Of a DNA stretch of 39,424 bases, positions 24,047 through 33,000 are shown in pieces; within the stretch, counting starts at the first letter, position 1, and every line of letters begins with the position of its first letter. Source of the DNA: JBELHJ01 sp042091495 (GTDB lineage Bacteria; Bacteroidota; Bacteroidia; Flavobacteriales; Flavobacteriaceae); contig JBELHJ010000020.1 of the NCBI GenBank assembly GCA_042091495.1, positions 1 through 39,424 on the forward strand, written 5' to 3'. A program made the position numbers and the translations under genes. Under the pieces are notes generated by a model that worked only from the letters and a program-made list of their open reading frames with translations, did no database searches and had not been told where the DNA came from.

Positions 24047-24635
24047 ACAACTCCCAACCAAAACCAGTAGAGAAAACATAATCTAAATCATTCCCTTTAA
24101 CAGCTGGTTGATTGTCATAATTCAAATTTAGAGTCCCCTTAACATAAAAATCTAGAGGCAAATCATACTTAAGAGTAAAGTTATAATCTGTTCTGAAACG
24201 CTTTTTTTCAGATAAAATGGGAAAAACTGTAAGCTCTGTAGAAAAATCAAAGTCTTTGAAATTAAACATTTCAAACTGGACTAGACCCAATAGCTCGGTC
24301 GATTCTTTATCGAAACTTTGATCAAAATAATGTTCAATATTGTAACTTACTCCAAGTGCACAAACTAGGAACAATTTATTGGATATTATTAGAAACTTAC
24401 CCGACCCAAAATTAGGATTTTGTCTTGATGCAATACCTTGTTCTGTACTTAATAAATAGGAGTAATTGGCATAGGCATACCATTGATTATATAAAAACCT
24501 TTTTGAGGTTAAAGAAAAATCTTCTCGTTTGATCGAGGCAATATTATCTTGATTGGAATCAAGAATATTGTATTGTGTGTCAATTACCCACAAATCACTT
24601 TTATAATTCTTGTTTTCATATTCATATCTATTATT
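24045..24635 (-). pseudogene. 5'-truncated DUF481 outer-membrane beta-barrel remnant
   Basis: The frame is open from 24635 to the TAA at 24045-24047 and reads NRYEYENKNYKSDLWVIDTQ, then alternating hydrophobic strands such as YNQWYAYANYSYLLSTEQGI, ending VFSTGFGWEL, a typical barrel C-terminus. It looks like the last ~195 residues of a DUF481 protein. There is no ATG before the conserved part, no signal peptide, and the frame is closed by a TAA at 24638 that overlaps the stop region of the neighbouring FGE gene. The upstream DNA is intact FGE coding sequence, so the missing half is not hidden in another frame. A TTG at 24593 could start a 182-residue product, but it would lack an export signal. 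A deletion that removed the 5' half is the simplest reading. Confidence 0.7.
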
Positions 24636-25797
24636 TTACATCTCTAACTAATCTAAAACCTGTATGATTCATGCCGGTATCTTGTGAGTTTGGCATTCTA
24701 GCCGATACTCTATAACTGGAACAGTAACTATCATTGCATAAAAAAGACCCTCCCCTAACAACGCGTTTTGGATCAAAAGGTTCCCTAGCATAATTACTTT
24801 GACTTGGACCAGCAGGGTTAGTTGCTGGAGTATTTATCTCAAATGAATCATAATAATGTTCATCAAACCAATCGGCACAAATTTCCCAAACATTTCCTGC
24901 CATATCATAAAGATTATACCCATTTGGAACATATGATTTTACAGGAGCAGTGTAATAATAGCCATCTACTTCTGTGTTTTCTGTTGGAAATGTTCCTGTC
25001 CAATAATTACATTTTGGAGTTCCAGTTTCAACATATTCTGTCCCCCAAGTGTATAAATTATCATTTAAACCGCCTCTGGCAGCCCACTCCCACTCGGCCT
25101 CTGTAGGCAGTCTTTTTCCTGCCCATTTAGCATAAGCCAGTGCATCAAAATAAGCAATATGAACTACTGGGTGATTCTCTTTTCCGTCCAAATTACTATC
25201 TGGTCCCAAGGGGTGACGCCAATTAGCACCATGAACCCACTGCCACCATTGAGAAAAATCATCAAGATTTACTACTTGTTCTGGGGCTACGAACACCATT
25301 GACCCAGGTTGAAGGACTTCATCTGCTGGCTTTGGCGTACCAGGAGGTAATTGTTTCTTCATCTCTTCCCAATCAATAGGTTGTTCTGCTATAGTTAAAT
25401 AACCTGTTTCATCAACAAACTTAGAAAACTGAGCATTCGTTACTTCATGAACATCCATGTAAAAAGCATCTACTTTTACTTTGTGTTGTGGTGATTCTCT
25501 TGGTAAAGCCCATTGATTATCACTAGCCCCCATCATGAAAGTACCGGATGGTATTAAGACCATCTCTTCGCTTAATGTAGTAGCTTCAGCAACTACATTA
25601 ACCGCTTTTGTATCAGATATAGCTTGAGATGATTTAGTAGATTTCATTAACATACCTGCTCGACTTCCTGCCTGTTCACAATTGATTTGTGATTCTACCT
25701 TAGTTGTAGTTTCAACTTTTGATGAGCTTTCTTTTTTACAGGAAATTACAACTGATAATATTATTAATACAATAGAAAATCTAATTAGAAATAACAT
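24631..25797 (-). CDS. Formylglycine-generating enzyme family lipoprotein (SUMF1/FGE)
   Basis: A 388-residue protein. Residues 1-20 are a lipoprotein signal (LIILSVVISC, lipid Cys20). The FGE-sulfatase domain starts near 75 (EEMVLIPSGTFMMGA) and includes DAFYMDVHEVTNAQF, ENHPVVHIAYFDALAYAKWAGKRLPTEAEWEWAARGG, YDMAGNVWE and, near the end, RGGSFLCNDSYCSSYRVSAR. Cys354 and Cys359 sit at the positions of the two copper-binding catalytic cysteines of true FGE, which oxidises a Cys in sulfatases to formylglycine. Many Bacteroidetes relatives lack them, so this one is probably a genuine FGE rather than a GldK/GldJ-like structural protein. The lipobox suggests it acts outside the cytoplasm. No sulfatase is encoded in the window. 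Confidence 0.9.
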   Translation of the reverse strand: MLFLIRFSIVLIILSVVISCKKESSSKVETTTKVESQINCEQAGSRAGMLMKSTKSSQAISDTKAVNVVAEATTLSEEMVLIPSGTFMMGASDNQWALPRESPQHKVKVDAFYMDVHEVTNAQFSKFVDETGYLTIAEQPIDWEEMKKQLPPGTPKPADEVLQPGSMVFVAPEQVVNLDDFSQWWQWVHGANWRHPLGPDSNLDGKENHPVVHIAYFDALAYAKWAGKRLPTEAEWEWAARGGLNDNLYTWGTEYVETGTPKCNYWTGTFPTENTEVDGYYYTAPVKSYVPNGYNLYDMAGNVWEICADWFDEHYYDSFEINTPATNPAGPSQSNYAREPFDPKRVVRGGSFLCNDSYCSSYRVSARMPNSQDTGMNHTGFRLVRDVK

Positions 25798-25916
25798 ATA
25801 ATATTATTTAAAGATATTAAAAAAATAAAGGGGTGAAATATACGATATTTAGAATCAAATAATCTTAAATGCTTCTTATTAAAAAAACATTTAAAAATTA
25901 ATAATGGTGCTATTAT

Positions 25917-27179
25917 CTATACAATAAACTGGAAAAGATTGGGTTTGTCATTAAGATAATCGCCATAAAAATTATGTGATTTCATCCGACTAACTAGCGG
26001 TGCCAAATCATCTGAAAATTTTAGTTGAATCCCAACAACTGCAGCGCCATTTTCTCTGTTGGTTTTTTTAGTGTACTCAAAATGGGTGATATCATCATCT
26101 GGACCTAAAATTTCTGCAACAAACTCCTTTAAAGCTCCCGCTCTTTGAGGAAACTTAACTATAAAATAATGTTTTAAATTAGAATAAAGTAAGGCACGTT
26201 CACTAATCTCAGCAGCACGAGTTAAATCGTTATTACTGCCGCTAACAATACACACTATATTTTTACCCTTAATTTCTTCTTTATAATAATCTAAAGCAGA
26301 GATACTAAGTGCACCTGCAGGTTCTACTACAATAGCATCTTTATTATAAAGCTCTAATATAGTTTGGCAAATTTTACCTTCCGGAACAGTAATCATATCA
26401 TGTAGATAACGTTTACATATTTGAAATGTTTTTTCACCTACCTTTTTAACGGCTGCACCATCAACAAACTTTTCAATGTGAGTCAATTTAGTGTTAACCC
26501 CATTTTTGATGGACGTTAACATTGAAGGCGCTCCTTCAGGTTCTACACCAATTACTTTTGTTTTTGGTGATAAATTCTTAAAAACTGTTGATAAGCCAGA
26601 AGCCAAACCTCCACCACCTACTGCAACAAAAATATAATCAATAGGATGTTTCGTTTGATTAAAGATTTCTAACCCCACAGTGGCTTGACCTTCTATAACC
26701 TTTTCATCGTTAAATGGATGAATAAATGTTTTCTCTAATTTATTACATTCATCTTTAGCAGCGTAATAAGCATCATCAAATGTATCACCTTCTAAAACAA
26801 CTTTTATAAATTTACCACCAAACATTTTTACCTGCTCAATTTTTTGATTTGGTGTAGGAGAAGGCATGTATATTGTTCCATTTATTTTAAGAAGTTTACA
26901 TGATAACGCCACGCCTTGGGCATGATTACCAGCACTGGCACAAACTATCCCTTTGTCAGACTCTTCTATACTAAGACTTGACATTTTATTGTATGCGCCT
27001 CTTATTTTATAGGATCTAACAACTTGAAGGTCTTCACGTTTAAAATAAACATTGCAATCAAACTTGTTAGAATATTGAAAATTTTGGCTTAGAGGTGTTA
27101 AAGAGGCAACATCTTCCAGTTTGGAGGATGCTGCTCTAATGTTCTCTAATTTCGGAATATATACTGATGTTAACTCCAT
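25917..27179 (-). CDS. ilvA: Threonine ammonia-lyase (threonine deaminase)
   Basis: A 420-residue PLP enzyme converting threonine to 2-oxobutyrate for isoleucine. Lys58 in VRSYKIRGAYNKM forms the Schiff base, SAGNHAQGVA and VAVGGGGLASGLS bind substrate and phosphate, and ENGAAVVGIQLKF lies in the C-terminal ACT-like domain (residues ~330-420). There is only one such regulatory domain, against two in the ~510-residue E. coli enzyme. It is the last gene of ilvDBNCA, 16 bases after ilvC. Confidence 0.95.
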   Translation of the reverse strand: MELTSVYIPKLENIRAASSKLEDVASLTPLSQNFQYSNKFDCNVYFKREDLQVVRSYKIRGAYNKMSSLSIEESDKGIVCASAGNHAQGVALSCKLLKINGTIYMPSPTPNQKIEQVKMFGGKFIKVVLEGDTFDDAYYAAKDECNKLEKTFIHPFNDEKVIEGQATVGLEIFNQTKHPIDYIFVAVGGGGLASGLSTVFKNLSPKTKVIGVEPEGAPSMLTSIKNGVNTKLTHIEKFVDGAAVKKVGEKTFQICKRYLHDMITVPEGKICQTILELYNKDAIVVEPAGALSISALDYYKEEIKGKNIVCIVSGSNNDLTRAAEISERALLYSNLKHYFIVKFPQRAGALKEFVAEILGPDDDITHFEYTKKTNRENGAAVVGIQLKFSDDLAPLVSRMKSHNFYGDYLNDKPNLFQFIV

Positions 27180-27195
27180 GAATTATTTTGAGCTT

Positions 27196-28692
27196 TTATG
27201 CTAAAGCAGGCTCGTTTTCAGGTTTAGTATAAACAGTTTTCATTGCTGTCATTGCTGTTCTTAGACGTTTGCCTACAGCTTCAATAGAATGACCTCTAAT
27301 AACTTCATTAGCTTCTATTAACGATGCGTTATCAATTTCTGTATTTGGATAATCACGACCAACATCCTCTTTCTTTACAGTAGCCATGAAATCAACTAGT
27401 AATGGTTTACAAGCGTGATCAAATAAATAACAACCATACTCTGCAGTATCTGAAATTACACGGTTCATTTCGTATAATTTCTTTCTTGCAATAGTATTAG
27501 CAATTAATGGTAATTCATGTAGTGATTCGTAATACGCAGATTCTTCAATAATTCCAGACTCTACCATAGTTTCGTAAGCTAACTCAACACCAGCTCTTAC
27601 AAAAGCTACTAAAAGCGTTCCATGATCAAAATATTGTTGCTCACTAATAGCATCAGATGTTGGCAATGTCTTTTCAAAGGCTGTTTCAGCAGTTGCAGCC
27701 CTCCAACCAAGAAGATCCTTATCATCAGCAACCCAGTCTTTCATCATACCTTCAGAGAATCTTCCAGAAATAATATCATCCATATGTTTTATAAACAATG
27801 GGCGCATGATGCTTTTAAGTTCTTCTGATAATTCAAAAGCCCTTAATTTGGCTGAATTTGACAAACGATCCATCATATTTGTGATACCACCATGCTTAAG
27901 CGCTTCAGTTATAGTCTCCCATCCATACTGGATTAACTTTGAAGCGTAAGCTGGTTCAACGCCTTCAGCAACCATTTTATCAAAAGACAAAATTGAAGCC
28001 GTTTGAAGTACTCCACATAAAATTGTTTGCTCACCCATTAAATCTGATTTAACCTCAGCCACAAAACTAGATGCTAAAACACCTGCTCTATGTCCTCCAG
28101 TTGCAAAAGCATAAGCTTTTGCTTGAGTCCATCCTTTACCTTGAGGATCATTTTCTGGATGAACAGCAATTAGAGTAGGTACTCCAAAACCTCTTTTGTA
28201 TTCTTCTCTGACTTCGGATCCAGGTGATTTAGGAGCCACCATGATAACCGTAAGATCTTTACGAATTTGCTTACCTTCTTCAACAATATTAAAACCATGA
28301 GAATAAGATAATGTGGAACCTTCTTTCATCAATGGCATTACAGCATCTACAACATTAGAGTGTTGTTTATCTGGAGTTAAATTTAGAACTAAATCCGCTT
28401 TTGGAATCAGCTCTTCATAAGTACCAACTTCAAAATTATTAGATGTTGCATTGACATAAGATGCTCTTTGCTCAGAAATTGCTTGAGGTCTTAAAGCATA
28501 AGAAATATTTAAACCTGAATCTCTCATGTTTAAACCTTGATTTAATCCTTGTGCTCCACATCCTATTATGGTAATTCTCTTTCCCTCTAAAGCTTTTACA
28601 CCTTCCTCAAACTCAGAGTTATCCATAAATCTACACTGACCTAGTTGATCTAATTGATCTCTTAAAGAAAGTGTATTAAAATAATTTGCCAT
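27196..28692 (-). CDS. ilvC: Ketol-acid reductoisomerase, class II (long form)
   Basis: A 498-residue NADPH enzyme that isomerises and reduces acetolactate or acetohydroxybutyrate. ITIIGCGAQGLNQGLNMRDSG is the Rossmann motif and MVAPKSPGSEVREEYKRGFGVP the substrate loop; LMGEQTILCG and the later helical repeat carry the metal ligands. The length, with a duplicated knotted C-terminal domain, is that of the E. coli-like class II enzymes rather than the ~330-residue class I form. It lies 26 bases after ilvN. Confidence 0.97.
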   Translation of the reverse strand: MANYFNTLSLRDQLDQLGQCRFMDNSEFEEGVKALEGKRITIIGCGAQGLNQGLNMRDSGLNISYALRPQAISEQRASYVNATSNNFEVGTYEELIPKADLVLNLTPDKQHSNVVDAVMPLMKEGSTLSYSHGFNIVEEGKQIRKDLTVIMVAPKSPGSEVREEYKRGFGVPTLIAVHPENDPQGKGWTQAKAYAFATGGHRAGVLASSFVAEVKSDLMGEQTILCGVLQTASILSFDKMVAEGVEPAYASKLIQYGWETITEALKHGGITNMMDRLSNSAKLRAFELSEELKSIMRPLFIKHMDDIISGRFSEGMMKDWVADDKDLLGWRAATAETAFEKTLPTSDAISEQQYFDHGTLLVAFVRAGVELAYETMVESGIIEESAYYESLHELPLIANTIARKKLYEMNRVISDTAEYGCYLFDHACKPLLVDFMATVKKEDVGRDYPNTEIDNASLIEANEVIRGHSIEAVGKRLRTAMTAMKTVYTKPENEPALA

Positions 28693-28718
28693 TGTATTTG
28701 ATTTAATAGTTTTTAAAT

Positions 28719-29231
28719 TTAAATGATTTTTGTGACTTCCATTGCATTTTTAGTAACAGCAATTCGTCCTGACCTAACGAATTGTAAAATACCAAAAACA
28801 CTTAATTCTCTGTAAAGAAGATCCACCTCACTGCGACGACCAGATTTCTCTAAAACAAAAAACTCTTTATTGACAGTAACTATTCTTGCGTTACTATCTT
28901 TAATAATGTTTTGAATTTGTCGCTCTTCAAAAAGAAGATCTGATTTTATTTTAAATAAACATGACTCCTGATAAATGGTTTCATCTTCAGTATTATAATA
29001 GGCTTTTATGACCTCTATTTGTTTTTCAATCTGCCCAATTATTTTTCTAACCTGATCTTCAGTCATGGTGACTAGGATGGTAAATCTAGATACCCCTTCA
29101 ATTTCAGATTCAGAAGTATTAAGACTTTCTATATTGATATGACGTCTTTGAAAAATAGATGAGATTCTATTTAATAGTCCAATATTATTTTCAGTATAGA
29201 CTGAAATTGTAAAGCTTTTCTTTGTACTCAT
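28719..29231 (-). CDS. ilvN: Acetolactate synthase small (regulatory) subunit
   Basis: A 170-residue protein with an N-terminal ACT domain (FTISVYTENNIGLLNRISSIFQRRHINIESL) that in the family binds valine and controls the catalytic subunit, and a C-terminal domain (residues ~80-165) contacting IlvB. Its ATG is one base downstream of the ilvB stop region. ilvH is an equivalent name for this subunit. Confidence 0.95.
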   Translation of the reverse strand: MSTKKSFTISVYTENNIGLLNRISSIFQRRHINIESLNTSESEIEGVSRFTILVTMTEDQVRKIIGQIEKQIEVIKAYYNTEDETIYQESCLFKIKSDLLFEERQIQNIIKDSNARIVTVNKEFFVLEKSGRRSEVDLLYRELSVFGILQFVRSGRIAVTKNAMEVTKII

Positions 29232-29232
29232 A

Positions 29233-30966
29233 TTATTTTAATCTAATATCAGAAACCGAGGCTCCTGCTGGAATCATTGGAAATACATTATCTTCTTTTT
29301 CTACACACACTTCAAGGAAATATGTTGAATCACTTTTCATCATTTCTTCAACAGCAGCACTTAAATCCTCTCGTTTTGTTACGCGTTTTGACTCTATATA
29401 ATAGCCCTTGGCTATGGTTACAAAATCAGGATTAGTCATTTCTGTTGAAGCATAGCGTTTATCAAAAAACAATTGTTGCCATTGTCTAACCATACCTAAA
29501 AATTCATTATTGAGCACCACTATTTTAACTGCTGTTTTGGTTTGAAAAATAGTACCAAGTTCTTGAATGTTCATTTGAAAACCTCCATCACCAATTATAG
29601 CCACAACCTCTCTTGTAGGATCTCCCATCTTAGCTCCAATAGCCGCCGGCAAAGCAAACCCCATAGTACCAAGACCTCCTGAAGTAATATTTCCTCTAGT
29701 TTGAGAAAAATCAGCGTAACGACACGCAATCATCTGATGTTGACCTACATCTGAAACTATAGCCGCTTTTCCTGCACTTTGAATATTGATTTCCTTTAAA
29801 ACTTCACCCATAGTAAGCCCCTCTTTTTCAGGATATATATCGCCCTTTATAACCGCATCAAATTCAATATCATATAAGGACTTGAACTCATACAACCACT
29901 CACTGTGAGAGTTATTATTAAGTAATGGTAATAAATTTGAAAGTGTATCTTTAGAATTACCTAGAACAGCGACATCTGCAATCACATTTTTATTAATTTC
30001 TGCTGGGTCAATATCAAAATGAATCACCTTAGCTTGTTTGGCATATGAATCTAGTTTACCAGTAACCCGGTCATCAAAACGCATACCTATAGCAATTAGT
30101 ACATCACACTCATTAGTTAATTTATTTGGCGCATAATTTCCATGCATACCAACCATTCCAACATTTAAGGGATGAGATGTATCTAATGCTGAAGCACCAA
30201 GTATGGTCCATGCTGCTGGAACACCAGACTTTTCTACAACCGCATTAAACTCTTTCTCAGCCTCACCTAGAATTACTCCTTGACCCCATACTATTAATGG
30301 TTTTTTGGCATTGTTAATTAAATCAGCTGCTTGTTGCAATGATTCTTTATTAATTTCTGGAACTGGTTTATAGCTTCTAACTGCTTCACACTTCTTATAT
30401 TTGAAATCAAACTCTTCTAATTGAGCATCTTTTGTTATATCGATAAGTACAGGACCAGGTCGTCCACTTTTAGCAATGTAAAAAGCCTTAGCCAATACCT
30501 CTGGAATATCTGCAGCTTTAGTAACTTGATGATTCCATTTAGTTACTGGTGTAGAAATACCCACAATATCTGTTTCCTGAAATGCATCACTCCCTAATAG
30601 ATGAGAAAATACCTGTCCGGTTATACATACTAATGGTGTGGAATCAATTTGAGCATCCGCAATTCCTGTAATTAAATTCGTTGCACCTGGTCCAGAAGTA
30701 GCCATTGCTACACCTACCTTTCCAGAAACTCTCGCATAACCTTGAGCTGCATGAGTTGCTCCTTGTTCGTGACGTGTTAGAACATGATTAATTTGATCTT
30801 GATACTTATACAAAGCATCATAAACTGGCATAATTGCACCACCAGGATAGCCATAAAGCACATCTACACCTTCAGCAATTAAGCTTCTAACAACCGCCTC
30901 ACTACCTGAAATTTTTATTGGTTTTGATTCCAATATTTCCTTAGATTTTAACGTTTCTGATTTCAT
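29233..30966 (-). CDS. ilvB: Acetolactate synthase catalytic subunit
   Basis: A 577-residue ThDP-dependent enzyme forming acetolactate and acetohydroxybutyrate. The N-terminal VDVLYGYPGGAIMPVYDAL and HEQGATHAAQGYARVSGKVG include the catalytic Glu; the FAD-like central domain has LIAIGMRFDDRVTG; the ThDP motif is IIGDGGFQMNIQELGTI...VVLNN. It follows ilvD after nine bases and has an ATG start. Confidence 0.97.
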   Translation of the reverse strand: MKSETLKSKEILESKPIKISGSEAVVRSLIAEGVDVLYGYPGGAIMPVYDALYKYQDQINHVLTRHEQGATHAAQGYARVSGKVGVAMATSGPGATNLITGIADAQIDSTPLVCITGQVFSHLLGSDAFQETDIVGISTPVTKWNHQVTKAADIPEVLAKAFYIAKSGRPGPVLIDITKDAQLEEFDFKYKKCEAVRSYKPVPEINKESLQQAADLINNAKKPLIVWGQGVILGEAEKEFNAVVEKSGVPAAWTILGASALDTSHPLNVGMVGMHGNYAPNKLTNECDVLIAIGMRFDDRVTGKLDSYAKQAKVIHFDIDPAEINKNVIADVAVLGNSKDTLSNLLPLLNNNSHSEWLYEFKSLYDIEFDAVIKGDIYPEKEGLTMGEVLKEINIQSAGKAAIVSDVGQHQMIACRYADFSQTRGNITSGGLGTMGFALPAAIGAKMGDPTREVVAIIGDGGFQMNIQELGTIFQTKTAVKIVVLNNEFLGMVRQWQQLFFDKRYASTEMTNPDFVTIAKGYYIESKRVTKREDLSAAVEEMMKSDSTYFLEVCVEKEDNVFPMIPAGASVSDIRLK

Positions 30967-30975
30967 TATATCCGT

Positions 30976-32652
30976 TTAAAATTCATCTGTAACACAACCC
31001 TCTGAGGCTGACTTTACAGTCGCTATATATTTTCTTAGAACTCCAGTGTTTGCTTTATAAGCTGGTTGAGTCCATTCAGATCTTCGATGAGCAATTTCTT
31101 GCTCATCGATTAACAAATCAATAGTATTATTTTTGGCATCTATTCGAATAGGATCACCATTTTTAACAATTCCAATCAAACCACCTTCTTGAGCTTCTGG
31201 AGTAATATGACCTACTACGAAACCATGCGAACCTCCAGAAAATCTACCATCTGTAATTAATGCAACTGACTTTCCTAAACCTGCACCCATGACTGCACCG
31301 GTAGGTTTCAACATCTCAGGCATTCCAGGTGCACCTTTAGGTCCTGAATATCTAATAACAATAACTTCGCCTGGTTGAACCTCTTTTCCTATGCCTTCAA
31401 TCGCAGAAAACTCGTCTTCATAAACTCTCGCTATACCTTCAAAAACATCACCTTCTTTGCCTGTAATTTTGGCAACAGCACCTTCTGAAGCAAGGTTACC
31501 ATATAAAATTTGAAGATGACCATCTTTTTTAATGGGATTCTCAATTGGTCTGATAATTTCTTGACCGTCCTTTAGTCCAGGAACATCTGCAAGATTTTCA
31601 GCTACAGTTTTCCCAGTTACTGTCATACAATCTCCGTGAAGAAGACCTTTCTTTAATAAATACTTCATTACAGCTGGAATTCCACCGATATCATGAAGAT
31701 CTTGCATTAACCATCTTCCGGAAGGTTTTAAGTCAGCTATAAATGGCGTTGAATCAGCAAATTTTTGGAAATCATCTAATGTTAACGATACTCCTGCTGC
31801 TCTAGCCATAGCTATGATGTGCATGGTTGCATTTGTAGATCCTCCTAAAATCATTATTAATCGTAAGGCGTTTTCAAAAGCTTTACGAGTCATGATATCT
31901 CTAGGCTTTATATCTTTTTCCATGAGGTTCTTTATGGCATCACCAATTTTCATTACCTCTATTTTTTTATCATCACTAACTGCTGGGTTAGATGAAGAAT
32001 AAGGTAAACACATTCCCAATGCCTCAATTGATGATGACATGGTATTTGCTGTATACATGCCTCCACAAGCCCCAGGGCCTGGAATGCTATTTTTGATAAT
32101 ACCTTTGTAATCTTCATCAGAAATATTACCCGCAAGTTTAGCTCCGTAAGCCTCAAAAGCAGATACGATATTTAAGTCTTCACCTTTCCATTTACCAGCT
32201 TTTATAGTACCGCCATAAACTAATATTCCAGGACGATTTAATCTTGCAAGAGCAATCATAGCTCCTGGCATATTTTTATCACAACCCACTACTGGAACTA
32301 AAGCGTCATAAAATTGAGCATTAGCAACAGTTTCTATAGAGTCTGCAATAATATCCCTAGACACCAAAGAATATTTCATACCCTCAGTACCATTAGAAAT
32401 CCCATCAGAAACTCCTATTGTATGAAAAATTAATCCAACTAAATTAACATCATTAACACTATTTTTAATCAATTCTGACAAACCGTTAAGATGCATATTA
32501 CAAGGGTTACCTTCGTAACCCGTAGACACAATTCCTACCTGTGCTTTTGCCATATCCTCTTCTTTGAGACCTACTGCATACAACATAGCTTGTGATGCCG
32601 GTTGAGATTCATCTTGAGTAATTGTTTTACTATGTTTATTTAATTCTTTCAT
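30976..32652 (-). CDS. ilvD: Dihydroxy-acid dehydratase
   Basis: A 558-residue iron-sulfur enzyme that dehydrates dihydroxyisovalerate and dihydroxymethylvalerate to 2-oxo acids. Cluster and substrate residues are in GNPCNMHLN, VGCDKNMPGAMIALARLNRPG and GPGACGGMYTANTMSS; the C-terminal swivel domain has SGPKGAPGMPEM and ITDGRFSGGSHGFVVGH. It is the first gene of ilvDBNCA and so depends on the promoter in 32653-32850. Confidence 0.97.
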   Translation of the reverse strand: MKELNKHSKTITQDESQPASQAMLYAVGLKEEDMAKAQVGIVSTGYEGNPCNMHLNGLSELIKNSVNDVNLVGLIFHTIGVSDGISNGTEGMKYSLVSRDIIADSIETVANAQFYDALVPVVGCDKNMPGAMIALARLNRPGILVYGGTIKAGKWKGEDLNIVSAFEAYGAKLAGNISDEDYKGIIKNSIPGPGACGGMYTANTMSSSIEALGMCLPYSSSNPAVSDDKKIEVMKIGDAIKNLMEKDIKPRDIMTRKAFENALRLIMILGGSTNATMHIIAMARAAGVSLTLDDFQKFADSTPFIADLKPSGRWLMQDLHDIGGIPAVMKYLLKKGLLHGDCMTVTGKTVAENLADVPGLKDGQEIIRPIENPIKKDGHLQILYGNLASEGAVAKITGKEGDVFEGIARVYEDEFSAIEGIGKEVQPGEVIVIRYSGPKGAPGMPEMLKPTGAVMGAGLGKSVALITDGRFSGGSHGFVVGHITPEAQEGGLIGIVKNGDPIRIDAKNNTIDLLIDEQEIAHRRSEWTQPAYKANTGVLRKYIATVKSASEGCVTDEF

Positions 32653-33000
32653 TTATATAAATAACTTCAAAAACACCATTAAAAATTTCTAATCTACAGA
32701 ACTTATCAAAAGTATTATTTATCTATTTTATTTTATTTATTTCTTTCTAATCAACAATAAACCCACTTGCTTTAAAATTAACATAAACTACTGTAAATCA
32801 ATTGTTTATGATTAAAAAAATATGATATTCAATTTTACAAAAACATCATAAAATATAAAAAGCCTTCCCGTTGGGAAAGCTTTTTATATCCCAAATATAT
32901 AATTGTTTTAAATAATAATTACTAGAGTGTGCATAACATTGTCTTGTATTACAAATATCATAAATCATATTTATCTCGGCAATAATTATATTAAAATATT
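32653..33000. other. Intergenic region between gltD and ilvD
   Basis: This 348-base stretch contains the gltD terminator (32857-32885) and the presumed ilv leader. On the minus strand a 15-codon ORF (32737-32784) encodes MLILKQVGLLLIRKK, rich in Leu, Ile and Val, but no terminator hairpin follows it before ilvD. TATATTTG (32892-32899) and TACTTTTG-like -7 motifs occur without a well-placed TTG. I cannot fix the ilv promoter. Confidence 0.45.
32857..32885. terminator. Terminator downstream of gltBD
   Basis: AGCCTTCCC (32861-32869) pairs with GGGAAAGCT (32873-32881) with one mismatch around a GTT loop, with A and T tracts on the two sides. It lies 115 bases past the gltD stop on the minus strand and works in either direction. 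Confidence 0.8.

Noticed and set aside
32887..32899. TATATTTG on the minus strand as the ilv promoter
   Set aside because: No TTG lies 19-21 bases upstream, and transcription would start inside or just before the gltD terminator hairpin.
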